A stretch of DNA of 6,362 bases from UBA4615 sp044360485 (lineage in GTDB: Bacteria > Pseudomonadota > Gammaproteobacteria > Burkholderiales > Burkholderiaceae_E). Location of the stretch: positions 1 through 6,362 of the forward strand of contig JBIKKG010000211.1 of assembly GCA_044360485.1 (NCBI GenBank), given 5' to 3'. Position 1 is the stretch's first letter, and each line of letters opens with the position of its first letter. Shown here one piece after another: positions 1-5,920 of the stretch. A model generated the notes under the pieces. That model was given only the letters and a program-made list of their open reading frames with translations. It had not been told where the DNA came from and ran no database searches. The position numbers and the translations under genes are program-made.

Positions 1-51
1 CGGAGTGAGCGCAAGCTGCTGAGATTGCCGTAGTTGTAGGGATGGTTTCAT
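1..51 (-). CDS. rpoN: RNA polymerase sigma-54 factor RpoN, N-terminal fragment (gene runs off the left edge)
   Basis: Reading the minus strand from the ATG at 51-49 gives MKPSLQLRQSQQLALTP, 17 codons open to the window edge. This closely matches the start of RpoN, which in E. coli begins MKQGLQLRLSQQLAMTP. The stretch belongs to Region I of sigma-54, the glutamine- and leucine-rich part that contacts core polymerase and the AAA+ activator and holds the holoenzyme inactive until it is activated. The gene starts 30 bases after the lptB stop, on the same strand; lptB followed by rpoN is a long-conserved pair in proteobacteria, which supports the call despite the short fragment. There is no clear Shine-Dalgarno sequence; the 30-base gap is filled by hairpin-forming sequence. 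Only the start is visible, so the core-binding and DNA-binding domains cannot be checked. Confidence 0.9.
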   Translation of the reverse strand, partial: MKPSLQLRQSQQLALTP

Positions 52-55
52 CAGC

Positions 56-80
56 GCCGTCGCAGACGGCCCCGAGGCCG
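56..80 (-). promoter_or_regulatory. Two overlapping, mutually exclusive hairpins between lptB and rpoN
   Basis: Positions 56-61 and 65-70 form a perfect 6-bp inverted repeat (GCCGTC / GACGGC) with a 3-base loop. Positions 67-71 and 76-80 form a second, 5-bp one (CGGCC / GGCCG) with a 4-base loop. They share 67-70, so only one can form at a time. On the mRNA they lie just upstream of the rpoN ATG, where a ribosome binding site would be expected. Neither is followed by a U tract, so an intrinsic terminator is unlikely. A role in tuning rpoN translation is inference; a GC-rich gap gives short hairpins by chance fairly often. Confidence 0.35.
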
Positions 81-81
81 G

Positions 82-822
82 CTACATCTTGAATTCCTCG
101 CCCAGATAGGCCTTGCGTACACGCTCGTCTGTCACCACCGATCCTGGCGACCCTGAAGCAAGAACAATACCATCGTTGATGATGTAAGCCCGATCACAAA
201 TGCCCAGAGTTTCACGAACGTTGTGATCTGTAATCAGGACCCCGATCGCGCGGTCCTTCAGAAACCGCACGATGCGCTGGATTTCAATGACCGCAATCGG
301 ATCGACCCCCGCAAAGGGCTCATCGAGCAGCACGAAACGCGGCGACGTGGCCAGCGCCCGGGCGATCTCGACACGCCGCCGTTCACCCCCCGACAACGAT
401 TGCGCGGTGTTGGAGCGCAGGTGATCGATCTGCAGTTCCTCCAGCAGCGTGTCCAGGCGCTGCCGCAGCACGGCGCGACCCAGTGCCTGACCCTGATCAT
501 CGACCTGAAGCTCGAGCACCGCGAGGACATTTTCCTCGACTGAGAGCTTTCGGAACACCGAGGCTTCCTGCGGCAGATACGACAAACCCAGGCGCGCCCG
601 TCGATGGATCGGCAGCCGATTGATCGACTGTCCGTCGAGTTCGATCTGGCCGCCGTCGGTGGGCACGAGCCCCGCGATCATGTAAAAGCAGGTGGTCTTG
701 CCAGCGCCATTGCGCCCCAGCAGGCCCACGACTTCGCCGCTTTGGACTTCGATCGACACGTCTTTCACTACCTGACGGCCGTGGTAAGCCTTCATCAGGT
801 GTTGGGCACTCAGCCGGCTCAT
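82..822 (-). CDS. lptB: LPS export ABC transporter ATP-binding protein LptB
   Basis: LptB is the cytoplasmic ATPase of the LptB2FGC complex; its ATP cycle drives extraction of LPS from the inner membrane into the Lpt bridge. The 246-residue protein has every nucleotide-binding element: Walker A GRNGAGKT at 36-43 (Lys42), Q-loop Gln85, signature LSGGERRR at 143-150, Walker B FVLLDEP at 163-169 with catalytic Glu168, and switch His200. The tail AYLGEEFKM is typical of LptB. Length fits the family (E. coli 241). I chose the ATG at 822 because the family N-terminus begins about here and the stop-overlapping TGAGG of lptA lies upstream; a GTG at 897 would add 25 low-complexity residues and overlap lptA. 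The stop is TAG. The partner permease genes lptF and lptG are not in this window, as is usual since they are normally encoded elsewhere. Confidence 0.97.
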   Translation of the reverse strand: MSRLSAQHLMKAYHGRQVVKDVSIEVQSGEVVGLLGRNGAGKTTCFYMIAGLVPTDGGQIELDGQSINRLPIHRRARLGLSYLPQEASVFRKLSVEENVLAVLELQVDDQGQALGRAVLRQRLDTLLEELQIDHLRSNTAQSLSGGERRRVEIARALATSPRFVLLDEPFAGVDPIAVIEIQRIVRFLKDRAIGVLITDHNVRETLGICDRAYIINDGIVLASGSPGSVVTDERVRKAYLGEEFKM

Positions 823-833
823 GATCCGCGCGG

Positions 834-838
834 CCTCA
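834..838 (-). promoter_or_regulatory. Candidate lptB ribosome binding site overlapping the lptA stop
   Basis: On the minus strand the lptA stop TGA runs into GG, giving TGAGG, whose GAGG core lies 11 bases before the lptB ATG at 822. The spacing is longer than ideal. A stop codon that doubles as part of the next gene's Shine-Dalgarno is compatible with translational coupling, and it favours the 822 start over the upstream GTG. Confidence 0.4.
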
Positions 839-1486
839 GCGTGACGGCGGGCGTCGGGTGCCGGGCGGGGGTGTCGTGGCGGACCCGCCTTGCGCACCGC
901 TGGCAGGCAGGGGTTCGGACGGATCGATGAGCCTGGGCTGAATCACCACTTTCACCCGGCTGCTGCCGCCGGCCACCGGCCCCGACGCCTGCCCGCCCTG
1001 CACATTGAACTGCTCCGTCCGGCTGTCGTAGACGATCAGCGGACCGTCAATCTCATCCGTCACCCGCGTGCCATCCAGGCGGCGCACTTTGGCTTTGCGC
1101 CGCAGCGTGACCACTTCGGTCTTGCCGTCATAGTGGATCTCTTCGCCGTAGCCTTCGATCCACTCATCGACCCCGTCACGCTTTTGCCGGAAGCTGGCCA
1201 GCCGACCGGTCGTGGTGCCGTATTGATAGCCCTCGGGGTCCTGGGAGACGACCATGCGATCGCCCTTGATCAGCATGGTGCCGCGGGTGAGCACCACTGA
1301 CCCGGTGAAGACGTTGACTTGCTTGACGTCGTCGTAGTCCATGCGGTCGGCTTCGACCTGCGTGGGTTTGAAACGGTCGGCCCGTTCGGCCAGTGCGGTG
1401 CCGGCGGCCACCAGACCGATCAGCGTCGCACACAGGACGGCCCGGGGGCGGCTCACAAGGGCGAATGGTGGGACGAGTCGCTGCAT
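836..1486 (-). CDS. lptA: LPS transport periplasmic bridge protein LptA
   Basis: LptA polymerises head to tail as a beta-jellyroll bridge that carries LPS across the periplasm from LptC to LptD. From the ATG at 1486 it has 216 residues: a basic N-terminus, a hydrophobic stretch at about 17-33 ending ALA with likely signal-peptidase cleavage after residue 33, an OstA/LptA-like domain at about 40-160 (for example PTQVEADRMDYDD and VNVFTGSVVLTRGTMLIKGD), and a Pro/Gly/Ser-rich tail from about 187 that looks disordered. The VVIQPR strand just before the tail resembles other betaproteobacterial LptA proteins. The start is uncertain: no candidate has a good Shine-Dalgarno. A TTG at 1549, only 6 bases after the lptC stop, adds 21 Pro-rich residues; a GTG at 1456 would give a shorter signal peptide. 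The product call is secure from sequence plus the lptC/lptB neighbours. Confidence 0.93.
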   Translation of the reverse strand: MQRLVPPFALVSRPRAVLCATLIGLVAAGTALAERADRFKPTQVEADRMDYDDVKQVNVFTGSVVLTRGTMLIKGDRMVVSQDPEGYQYGTTTGRLASFRQKRDGVDEWIEGYGEEIHYDGKTEVVTLRRKAKVRRLDGTRVTDEIDGPLIVYDSRTEQFNVQGGQASGPVAGGSSRVKVVIQPRLIDPSEPLPASGAQGGSATTPPPGTRRPPSR

Positions 1487-1555
1487 GCGGGTGGCAGGAT
1501 GCGGGAAGGCGGCGAACGTGGGTGGTGGACGTGGGTGTGCAGCGATCAACCGGCG

Positions 1556-2161
1556 TCAGCGCGAGGGCGGCTCAAACGTGGCACGGACCTTCGAGTCTAA
1601 CCGCAGTTGCCGCGCCTTGTTGTCGAGTTCCATCCCCACCCCTCGCAGCCGATGGGGACCATGGGTGATGGTGATCGGGCGGTCGGTGCGCACGATATCG
1701 GCGTTCGGCAGCACGATCGCAAAGTCCGTGACCGCCACCAGTTCGGCGGAGTCTTTGCGGGCTTCTCGCATCACATTCACGCTCCCCGACAACTGCACTT
1801 CCTGGTCGCGCCGGGAGGCCCGATTGAGCAGCTGGCCACGGTCGGCCGTGACGGTGACCCGTGGCCGGGAGGGGTCCAGGCTCACCATGACCGGCGCTTC
1901 GAACCGGGTGGAGTCGTCGGCCGGAAAGTGAAGCAGGCTGCTGGCTTGCAGCCGGTAAGCGGGTGCGCCAGCGTCGTTCATGGTCAGCAGCGCCATGCGA
2001 TCGACGAAATAGTCTGGTTCTCCGGCGGCCGGTGCCGCCGCCGCGGGGCGCTCCCGATCGCGTGCTGCGCGCTGGGCGAGATAGAGCGTGAACAGGCTCA
2101 GGGCCGCCAGCAGCACGATCGACACGGCGGCAGCCAGCCGGTCACGCAAGCGCGCGTTCAT
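1556..2161 (-). CDS. lptC: LPS export system protein LptC
   Basis: LptC is the bitopic inner-membrane subunit that takes LPS from LptB2FG and passes it to LptA. The 201-residue product has a short basic N-terminus (MNARLRDR), one transmembrane helix at about 9-30, an Ala/Pro-rich linker at about 36-47, and a periplasmic LptC-type beta-jellyroll domain from about 49 to 195. Recognisable family segments are DYFVDRMALLTMNDAGAPAY, LLHFPADDSTRFEAP and the TADRG...EVQLSGSVNVMRE strand region. Length is normal (E. coli 191). The ATG at 2161 follows the kdsC stop by 9 bases and has a good stop-overlapping Shine-Dalgarno. It sits in the conserved kdsC-lptC-lptA-lptB order. LptC is weakly conserved in sequence, so context adds much of the certainty. 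Confidence 0.94.
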   Translation of the reverse strand: MNARLRDRLAAAVSIVLLAALSLFTLYLAQRAARDRERPAAAAPAAGEPDYFVDRMALLTMNDAGAPAYRLQASSLLHFPADDSTRFEAPVMVSLDPSRPRVTVTADRGQLLNRASRRDQEVQLSGSVNVMREARKDSAELVAVTDFAIVLPNADIVRTDRPITITHGPHRLRGVGMELDNKARQLRLDSKVRATFEPPSR

Positions 2162-2167
2162 GCGCAG

Positions 2168-2173
2168 CCCTCA
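2168..2173 (-). promoter_or_regulatory. lptC ribosome binding site overlapping the kdsC stop
   Basis: The kdsC stop reads straight into the signal on the minus strand: TGAGGG, then 6 bases, then the lptC ATG at 2161. GAGG lies 7 bases from the start, which is near-optimal, so it fixes the lptC start and suggests coupling of kdsC and lptC translation. Confidence 0.6.
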
Positions 2174-2731
2174 GGCGCGCCGGCCATCGAAGCGGCCCAG
2201 CGCGGCATCCATACGTCCCTGCGCGTGCAGAAGGTATTCGGCCAGTTCGCGCGCGGCACCATGTCCGCCCGGCGCCTGGGCACACCAGTGCGCGGCCCCG
2301 CGCACGGCGGGTGCGGCGTCCTGCACGGCGGCGGCAAAACCCACCAGGCGCATCGCAGGCAAGTCGGGCCAGTCATCGCCCATGAAGCCGCATTGGTCCA
2401 GCCGCAATCGGTGTCGCTCGGCCAGGCTTCGCATGACCTGTGACTTGTCTGCCACGCCCTGGATCACCTCCTGGATGCCCAGTTCGCGGGCCCGTTGCTC
2501 GACGATTGCCGAGCTGCGGCCGGTGACGATCGCCACCCGCACACCGTTGTCTCGCAGGAGCACCAGCCCGAGGCCGTCGCGCACCGAGAATCGCTTGAAG
2601 GCTTCGCCCTGGGCGCTGATATGAATGCTGCCGTCGGTCAGTGTGCCGTCGACATCGAAGGCCATCAGACGCACTTCGGCTGCGCGAGCCAGGGCGGCCG
2701 CCGACTGTGGATCAGGAGCAGACGCGCTCAT
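2171..2731 (-). CDS. kdsC: 3-deoxy-D-manno-octulosonate 8-phosphate phosphatase KdsC
   Basis: KdsC hydrolyses Kdo-8-phosphate to Kdo and phosphate in the cytoplasm, the third step of Kdo synthesis for the LPS inner core. It is a capless HAD phosphatase working as a tetramer. The 186-residue product shows all HAD motifs: DVDGTLTDG at 26-34 (nucleophile Asp26, acid/base Asp28), motif II IVTGR with Thr70, motif III Lys96, and motif IV GDDWPDLP at 118-125 (metal-binding Asp119/Asp120). The C-terminal GGHGAARE at 155-162 is the KdsC tail motif that helps form the neighbouring subunit's active site, which separates it from other small HAD phosphatases. Length is typical (E. coli 188). Its ATG overlaps the kdsD stop as ATGA, a classic sign of translational coupling, and the two enzymes act in the same pathway. 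Confidence 0.96.
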   Translation of the reverse strand: MSASAPDPQSAAALARAAEVRLMAFDVDGTLTDGSIHISAQGEAFKRFSVRDGLGLVLLRDNGVRVAIVTGRSSAIVEQRARELGIQEVIQGVADKSQVMRSLAERHRLRLDQCGFMGDDWPDLPAMRLVGFAAAVQDAAPAVRGAAHWCAQAPGGHGAARELAEYLLHAQGRMDAALGRFDGRRA

Positions 2732-3726
2732 ATGACGCGCGCCAGCAGCAGGTCGTGCAGATGCAGGGCGCCCACCACCTGGGCGTGGGCATCGACGACC
2801 GGCAGCTGGTTGATGCGCCGCTCCTCCATGCGCCGGACCGCTTCCACGGCGAGGTCCTGCGGACCGATGGTGGCCGCTTCGCGCGTCATGACGTCGTCCA
2901 CGCTCAGACTGCGCAGATCGGTGGTGCGCTCGAGCAGTCGACGCAGATCGCCATCGGTGAAGACCCCTGCGAGCCTGCCTTGGGGCGTCACGACGGTGGT
3001 CATGCCCATGCGCTTTCGGGTGACCTCAAGAATGGCCGCGGTCAGGCTTGAGCCCAGCGGCACCGTGGGTACGGCGTCGCCGGTGCGCATCACGTCGGCC
3101 ACATGGGTGAGCAGCTTGCGTCCGAGCGAGCCGCCCGGATGCGAGCGGGCAAAGTCATCGGGCCCGAAGCCGCGGGCGTCGAGCAGTGCAACGGCCAGTG
3201 CGTCGCCCAGCGCCAGGGCCGCCGTCGTGCTGGCGGTGGGCGCCAGATTGAGCGGGCAGGCTTCTTTGTCGACCTGGGCATCCAGATGGGCGTCCGACTG
3301 CCGGGCCAGCGGGGAATCAGGGTCGCCCGTGATCGCGATCAGCTTCGCGCCCTGCCGCTTGACCGGGGTCAGGATGGCCAGCAGCTCGTCCGTGCGCCCG
3401 GAATTGGACAAGGCAATGAAGACATCGTCTCGGGTCACCATACCCAGGTCGCCATGGCTGGCCTCGGCCGGGTGTACGAAAAAGGCGGGGGTGCCGGTGG
3501 AGGCCAGCGTGGCCGCCAGCTTGCGGGCGACGTGGCCTGACTTCCCCATACCGCTCACCACCACGCGGCCGCGGCAGCCGAGGATCAGGTGGCAGGCGTG
3601 GGCAAAGTCCGCACCGACTCGTCCGATGAGGGCTTCAACCGCATCGGCCTCGATCCGTAAGACCTCACGCGCCCGGGCAATCAGGCGCTCGGCCTCGAGG
3701 GGGGTGGCTACAATCGGCTCGGGCAT
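2728..3726 (-). CDS. kdsD: D-arabinose 5-phosphate isomerase KdsD (KpsF/GutQ family)
   Basis: KdsD converts D-ribulose 5-phosphate to D-arabinose 5-phosphate, the first committed step to Kdo. The 332-residue protein has an N-terminal SIS sugar-isomerase domain (about 40-175) followed by two CBS domains (about 210-268 and 277-332). Diagnostic stretches are SGMGKSG at 58-64, AEASHGDLGMV at 87-97, SNSGRTDE at 107-114, EACPLNLAPTAST at 155-167 and HPGGSLG at 196-202. Lys62, Glu114, Glu155 and His196 correspond, at a constant offset of 3, to the catalytic residues I recall for E. coli KdsD. Length fits (E. coli 328). I chose the ATG at 3726; an upstream ATG at 3864 would add 46 unrelated residues and run into the divergent antiporter gene. 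It is the first gene of the operon, and no Shine-Dalgarno is visible. GutQ or KpsF paralogues share the domains; location beside kdsC makes KdsD the right name. Confidence 0.96.
   Translation of the reverse strand: MPEPIVATPLEAERLIARAREVLRIEADAVEALIGRVGADFAHACHLILGCRGRVVVSGMGKSGHVARKLAATLASTGTPAFFVHPAEASHGDLGMVTRDDVFIALSNSGRTDELLAILTPVKRQGAKLIAITGDPDSPLARQSDAHLDAQVDKEACPLNLAPTASTTAALALGDALAVALLDARGFGPDDFARSHPGGSLGRKLLTHVADVMRTGDAVPTVPLGSSLTAAILEVTRKRMGMTTVVTPQGRLAGVFTDGDLRRLLERTTDLRSLSVDDVMTREAATIGPQDLAVEAVRRMEERRINQLPVVDAHAQVVGALHLHDLLLARVI
3709..3714 (+). promoter_or_regulatory. Alternative -10-like hexamer for the antiporter gene
   Basis: TACAAT differs from the sigma-70 -10 consensus by one base and is unusual in this GC-rich DNA. 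It lies inside the first codons of kdsD (on the opposite strand) and would start a transcript near 3721, giving a leader of about 64 bases for the antiporter. No -35-like hexamer is visible at normal spacing, so the call is weak. Confidence 0.25.
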
Positions 3727-3784
3727 CAGTTCAGTATAGCGCCGCCCCCGGCGCTGCCCGCCCGTCTCCAGGATACCGCCCCCG
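3727..3784. promoter_or_regulatory. Divergent kdsD / antiporter promoter region with a shared TATA core
   Basis: Only 58 bases separate the two divergent starts. On the minus strand TATACT (3738-3733) is a good -10 hexamer; standard spacing puts its transcription start at or next to 3726, the A of the kdsD ATG, so kdsD could be leaderless, in keeping with its lack of a Shine-Dalgarno. On the plus strand the same core reads TATAGC (3735-3740), a poorer -10, with a start near 3747 and a leader of about 38 bases. AGGA at 3770-3773 is a possible ribosome binding site 11 bases before the antiporter ATG. Both strands lack a recognisable -35, and 3741-3763 is almost pure G/C. Promoter activity is inferred from sequence only. 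Confidence 0.45.
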
Positions 3785-5788
3785 ATGCTTTCGGCTTTAG
3801 AAGTCACCCTGCTGCTGCTTGCGGCCAGCATCGTGTCGGTGCTGCTGCTGCGACGGCTCGGCATGCCCCCGCTGGTGGCCTATCTGCTGGTCGGGGTGGT
3901 GATCGGGCCGTTCGCCTCGGTGGTCTCGGGTGACGGTGCGGCCATGCACACGCTGGCCGAACTCGGCGTGGTGTTCCTCATGTTCACGCTCGGGCTGGAG
4001 TTCAGCCTCACCAAGCTGCGCGCCATGCGCCGTTTTGTGTTCGGACATGGCTCGGCGCAGGTGGTGCTCACCATATTGACGGTCATGGCAGTGGTGGTCC
4101 TCATCCCTGGGGCGTGGTTGTCCGGGTTGGCGCCCGCCGGGCTCGACTGGCGTGGCGGGCTGGCACTGGGCAGTGCGCTGGCCATGTCGTCCACGGCGCT
4201 GGTGAGCAAGCTGCTGAGCGAGCGGCGCGAACTGGAAACCGAGCATGGTCGCCGTGTCTTTGCGGTCCTGCTGTTCCAGGACCTCGCGCTCATCCCCTTG
4301 CTCATCGTCATTCCCGCGCTCGGCGGGGGTGATGAGCACTGGGTCATCTCGATCGGCTGGGCGCTGGCCAAAGCGGCCGTGTTGCTCGTGGTGCTGCTGC
4401 GCTTTGGCCCCACCCTGATGCAGGGTTGGTTCATGCAGGTGGCACGCCAGCGCTCGCATGAACTGTTCACGCTCAACATTCTGCTGGTGGCCCTGTTGCT
4501 CGCCTGGCTCACCAAGCGTGCCGGTCTGTCGATGGAACTGGGCGCGTTCGTGGCCGGCATGCTGATCTCCGAGACCGAGTACCGGTATCAGGTTGAAGAG
4601 GACATCAAGCCGTTTCGCGACATCCTGCTGGGCGTCTTTTTCATCACGATCGGGATGCGCCTGGACCTGGGCGTCGTGCTCGATGTCTGGCCCACGGTGC
4701 TGGCGCTGACGGTGGTGCCGGTACTCATCAAATTCGGGATCGTGGCGGCGGTGTGCTGGATCATGCGCGACCCGGCGCCCACGACCATCCGCACGGCGGT
4801 CTGGCTGACGCAAGGCGGGGAGTTCGCTTTCATCTTGCTCACACTGGCAGGCGATTCGCAGCTCATCGACCGGGCGCTGTTGCAACCGATCATGGCTGCG
4901 ATGCTGATCTCCATGCTGGCCAGCCCCTGGCTGATCGCGCGGGCCGACTGGCTGGCGCTGCGTGTGTCGGGTCAGGAATGGCTGATGCGATCGCTGCAAC
5001 TGCAGACCATTGCCGCACGCAGTCTGTCGCGTGACAAGCACATCATCATCTGCGGCTATGGGCGCAGCGGCCAGAGTCTGGCGCACGTGCTGGAGGCTGA
5101 ATCGGTGCCTTTCGTCGCCCTCGACCTGGATGCCGACCGGGTACGCGAAGCAGCCACAGCGGGCGAATCGGTGGTGCTGGGCGACGCGACGCGTCGCGAG
5201 ACCCTGCTGGCGGCAGGCTTGCACCGTGCGTCCGTGCTGGTCGTGACCTACGACGACACACCGACCACGGTGCGTCTGCTCAAGGTCGTGCGTGAGCTCG
5301 CGCCGCAGCTGCCGGTCGTGGTGCGCACAGCCACGGACGCCGAGCTCGAGCGGCTGCGCCAGGCGGGCGCCACCGAAGTGGTGCCCGAGGTGGTCGAGGG
5401 CAGTCTCATGCTGGCATCGCATGCGCTGGCGCTGGCGGGCGCCCCCCTGTCCAGGGTGTTGCGCCGCATCCGTTCGATCCGCGAAGACCGCTACAGCTTG
5501 TTGCGCAGCTACTTTCACGGCGCCGATGACCGCGAGTCAGAGACCATCGAGGCCGATCACCGCAGACTGCATGCCGTGACCATTCCCCCGGGCTCTGCGG
5601 TCGTGGGTCGGGAGCTCTCGAGTCTGCCGCTGGAAGGATGCGACATCAGTGCTGTGGTGCAGGAGGGTCGCCGACGTCTGCAATGGCCGCCCGATCTGCG
5701 CCTGCAAGCCGGTGACACGCTGGTGCTGGTCGGAACGGTGGAGCAGGTCAATGCCGCGGAGGACAGGCTGGTACGCCATCGCGCCTGA
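3785..5788 (+). CDS. CPA2-family monovalent cation:proton antiporter, KefB/KefC-like, with RCK domain
   Basis: This is an inner-membrane cation/H+ antiporter, most likely moving K+ or Na+ against protons. Residues 1-390 form a Na+/H+-exchanger domain of roughly 12 membrane helices, with family segments FLMFTLGLEFS at 64-74, MSSTALVSKLL at 134-144, the LFQDLALIPLL stretch at 163-173 (Gln165-Asp166, the usual QD ion site) and LTQGGEFAFILL at 341-352. Residues about 418-535 are an RCK/TrkA-N nucleotide-binding fold with GYGRSG at 424-429 and acidic residues near 447-451, suiting NAD(H). Residues about 590-665 form a TrkA-C ligand-binding domain. At 667 residues it is longer than E. coli KefB (601) and KefC (620), which lack this TrkA-C end, and no KefF/KefG-type ancillary subunit is adjacent, so control by glutathione adducts should not be assumed. 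Ion specificity cannot be read from the sequence. It diverges from kdsD and precedes mlaF on the same strand. Confidence 0.92.
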   Translation: MLSALEVTLLLLAASIVSVLLLRRLGMPPLVAYLLVGVVIGPFASVVSGDGAAMHTLAELGVVFLMFTLGLEFSLTKLRAMRRFVFGHGSAQVVLTILTVMAVVVLIPGAWLSGLAPAGLDWRGGLALGSALAMSSTALVSKLLSERRELETEHGRRVFAVLLFQDLALIPLLIVIPALGGGDEHWVISIGWALAKAAVLLVVLLRFGPTLMQGWFMQVARQRSHELFTLNILLVALLLAWLTKRAGLSMELGAFVAGMLISETEYRYQVEEDIKPFRDILLGVFFITIGMRLDLGVVLDVWPTVLALTVVPVLIKFGIVAAVCWIMRDPAPTTIRTAVWLTQGGEFAFILLTLAGDSQLIDRALLQPIMAAMLISMLASPWLIARADWLALRVSGQEWLMRSLQLQTIAARSLSRDKHIIICGYGRSGQSLAHVLEAESVPFVALDLDADRVREAATAGESVVLGDATRRETLLAAGLHRASVLVVTYDDTPTTVRLLKVVRELAPQLPVVVRTATDAELERLRQAGATEVVPEVVEGSLMLASHALALAGAPLSRVLRRIRSIREDRYSLLRSYFHGADDRESETIEADHRRLHAVTIPPGSAVVGRELSSLPLEGCDISAVVQEGRRRLQWPPDLRLQAGDTLVLVGTVEQVNAAEDRLVRHRA

Positions 5789-5920
5789 TTTCTGCGCGGC
5801 TTGCATCTGCTGCGCGGCCTCAACCGCCCCAAGACCAATTCCTGGGCCTGGTCCTCGACCTTGTTACACTGGTTTGCGGTTGCGGTGCGCACCGCATCCC
5901 TTCGCCTCAACGCTTGTATC
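5789..5920 (+). promoter_or_regulatory. Antiporter-mlaF spacer with candidate mlaF promoter (extended -10 at 5862-5870)
   Basis: The 132-base gap has no convincing gene. TGTTACACT at 5862-5870 fits an extended -10 (TG, one base, then TACACT, two mismatches to consensus) and would start RNA near 5877, about 44 bases before the mlaF GTG; no good -35 is seen. A 9-base direct repeat CTGCGCGGC occurs at 5792-5800 and 5810-5818. No hairpin followed by a T tract is present, so read-through from the antiporter into mlaF is possible. Confidence 0.35.

Noticed and set aside
823..897. Extended lptB N-terminus from a GTG at 897
   Set aside because: The extra 25 residues are Pro/Arg/Ala-rich, not part of the LptB family, and would overlap lptA by about 60 bases; the ATG at 822 gives the expected length.
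1579..1594. Sigma-54-like site TGGCACGGACCTTCGA, tempting because rpoN is nearby
   Set aside because: The -24 half matches TGGCAC, but the -12 half has CG where the invariant GC is needed. It also lies inside the 3' end of lptC on the antisense strand, with no plus-strand gene to drive.
1607..2443. 278-residue plus-strand open frame opposite lptC and kdsC
   Set aside because: Low-complexity Gln/His/Gly/Arg composition with no motif, opposite genes with full family signatures.
2495..3739. 414-residue plus-strand open frame antisense to kdsD and the start of kdsC
   Set aside because: It is Arg/Ser/Ala-rich with no recognisable domain, and runs opposite two clear enzymes. High GC content makes long antisense open frames common.
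3727..3864. Extended kdsD N-terminus from an ATG at 3864
   Set aside because: It would overlap the 5' end of the divergent antiporter gene and add 46 Ser/Arg/Gly-rich residues with no family counterpart; the ATG at 3726 gives the normal KdsD length.
3797..5518. 573-residue minus-strand open frame antisense to the antiporter
   Set aside because: Its protein is dominated by Gln, His and Arg, which is what the complement of Leu- and Val-rich membrane codons (CTG to CAG, GTG to CAC) yields. It shows no family motif and lies wholly inside a well-supported gene.
5833..5853. Possible terminator hairpin (GACCA ... TGGTC) after the antiporter
   Set aside because: The stem is only 5 bp with an 11-base loop, and there is no T tract after it, so it does not qualify as an intrinsic terminator.
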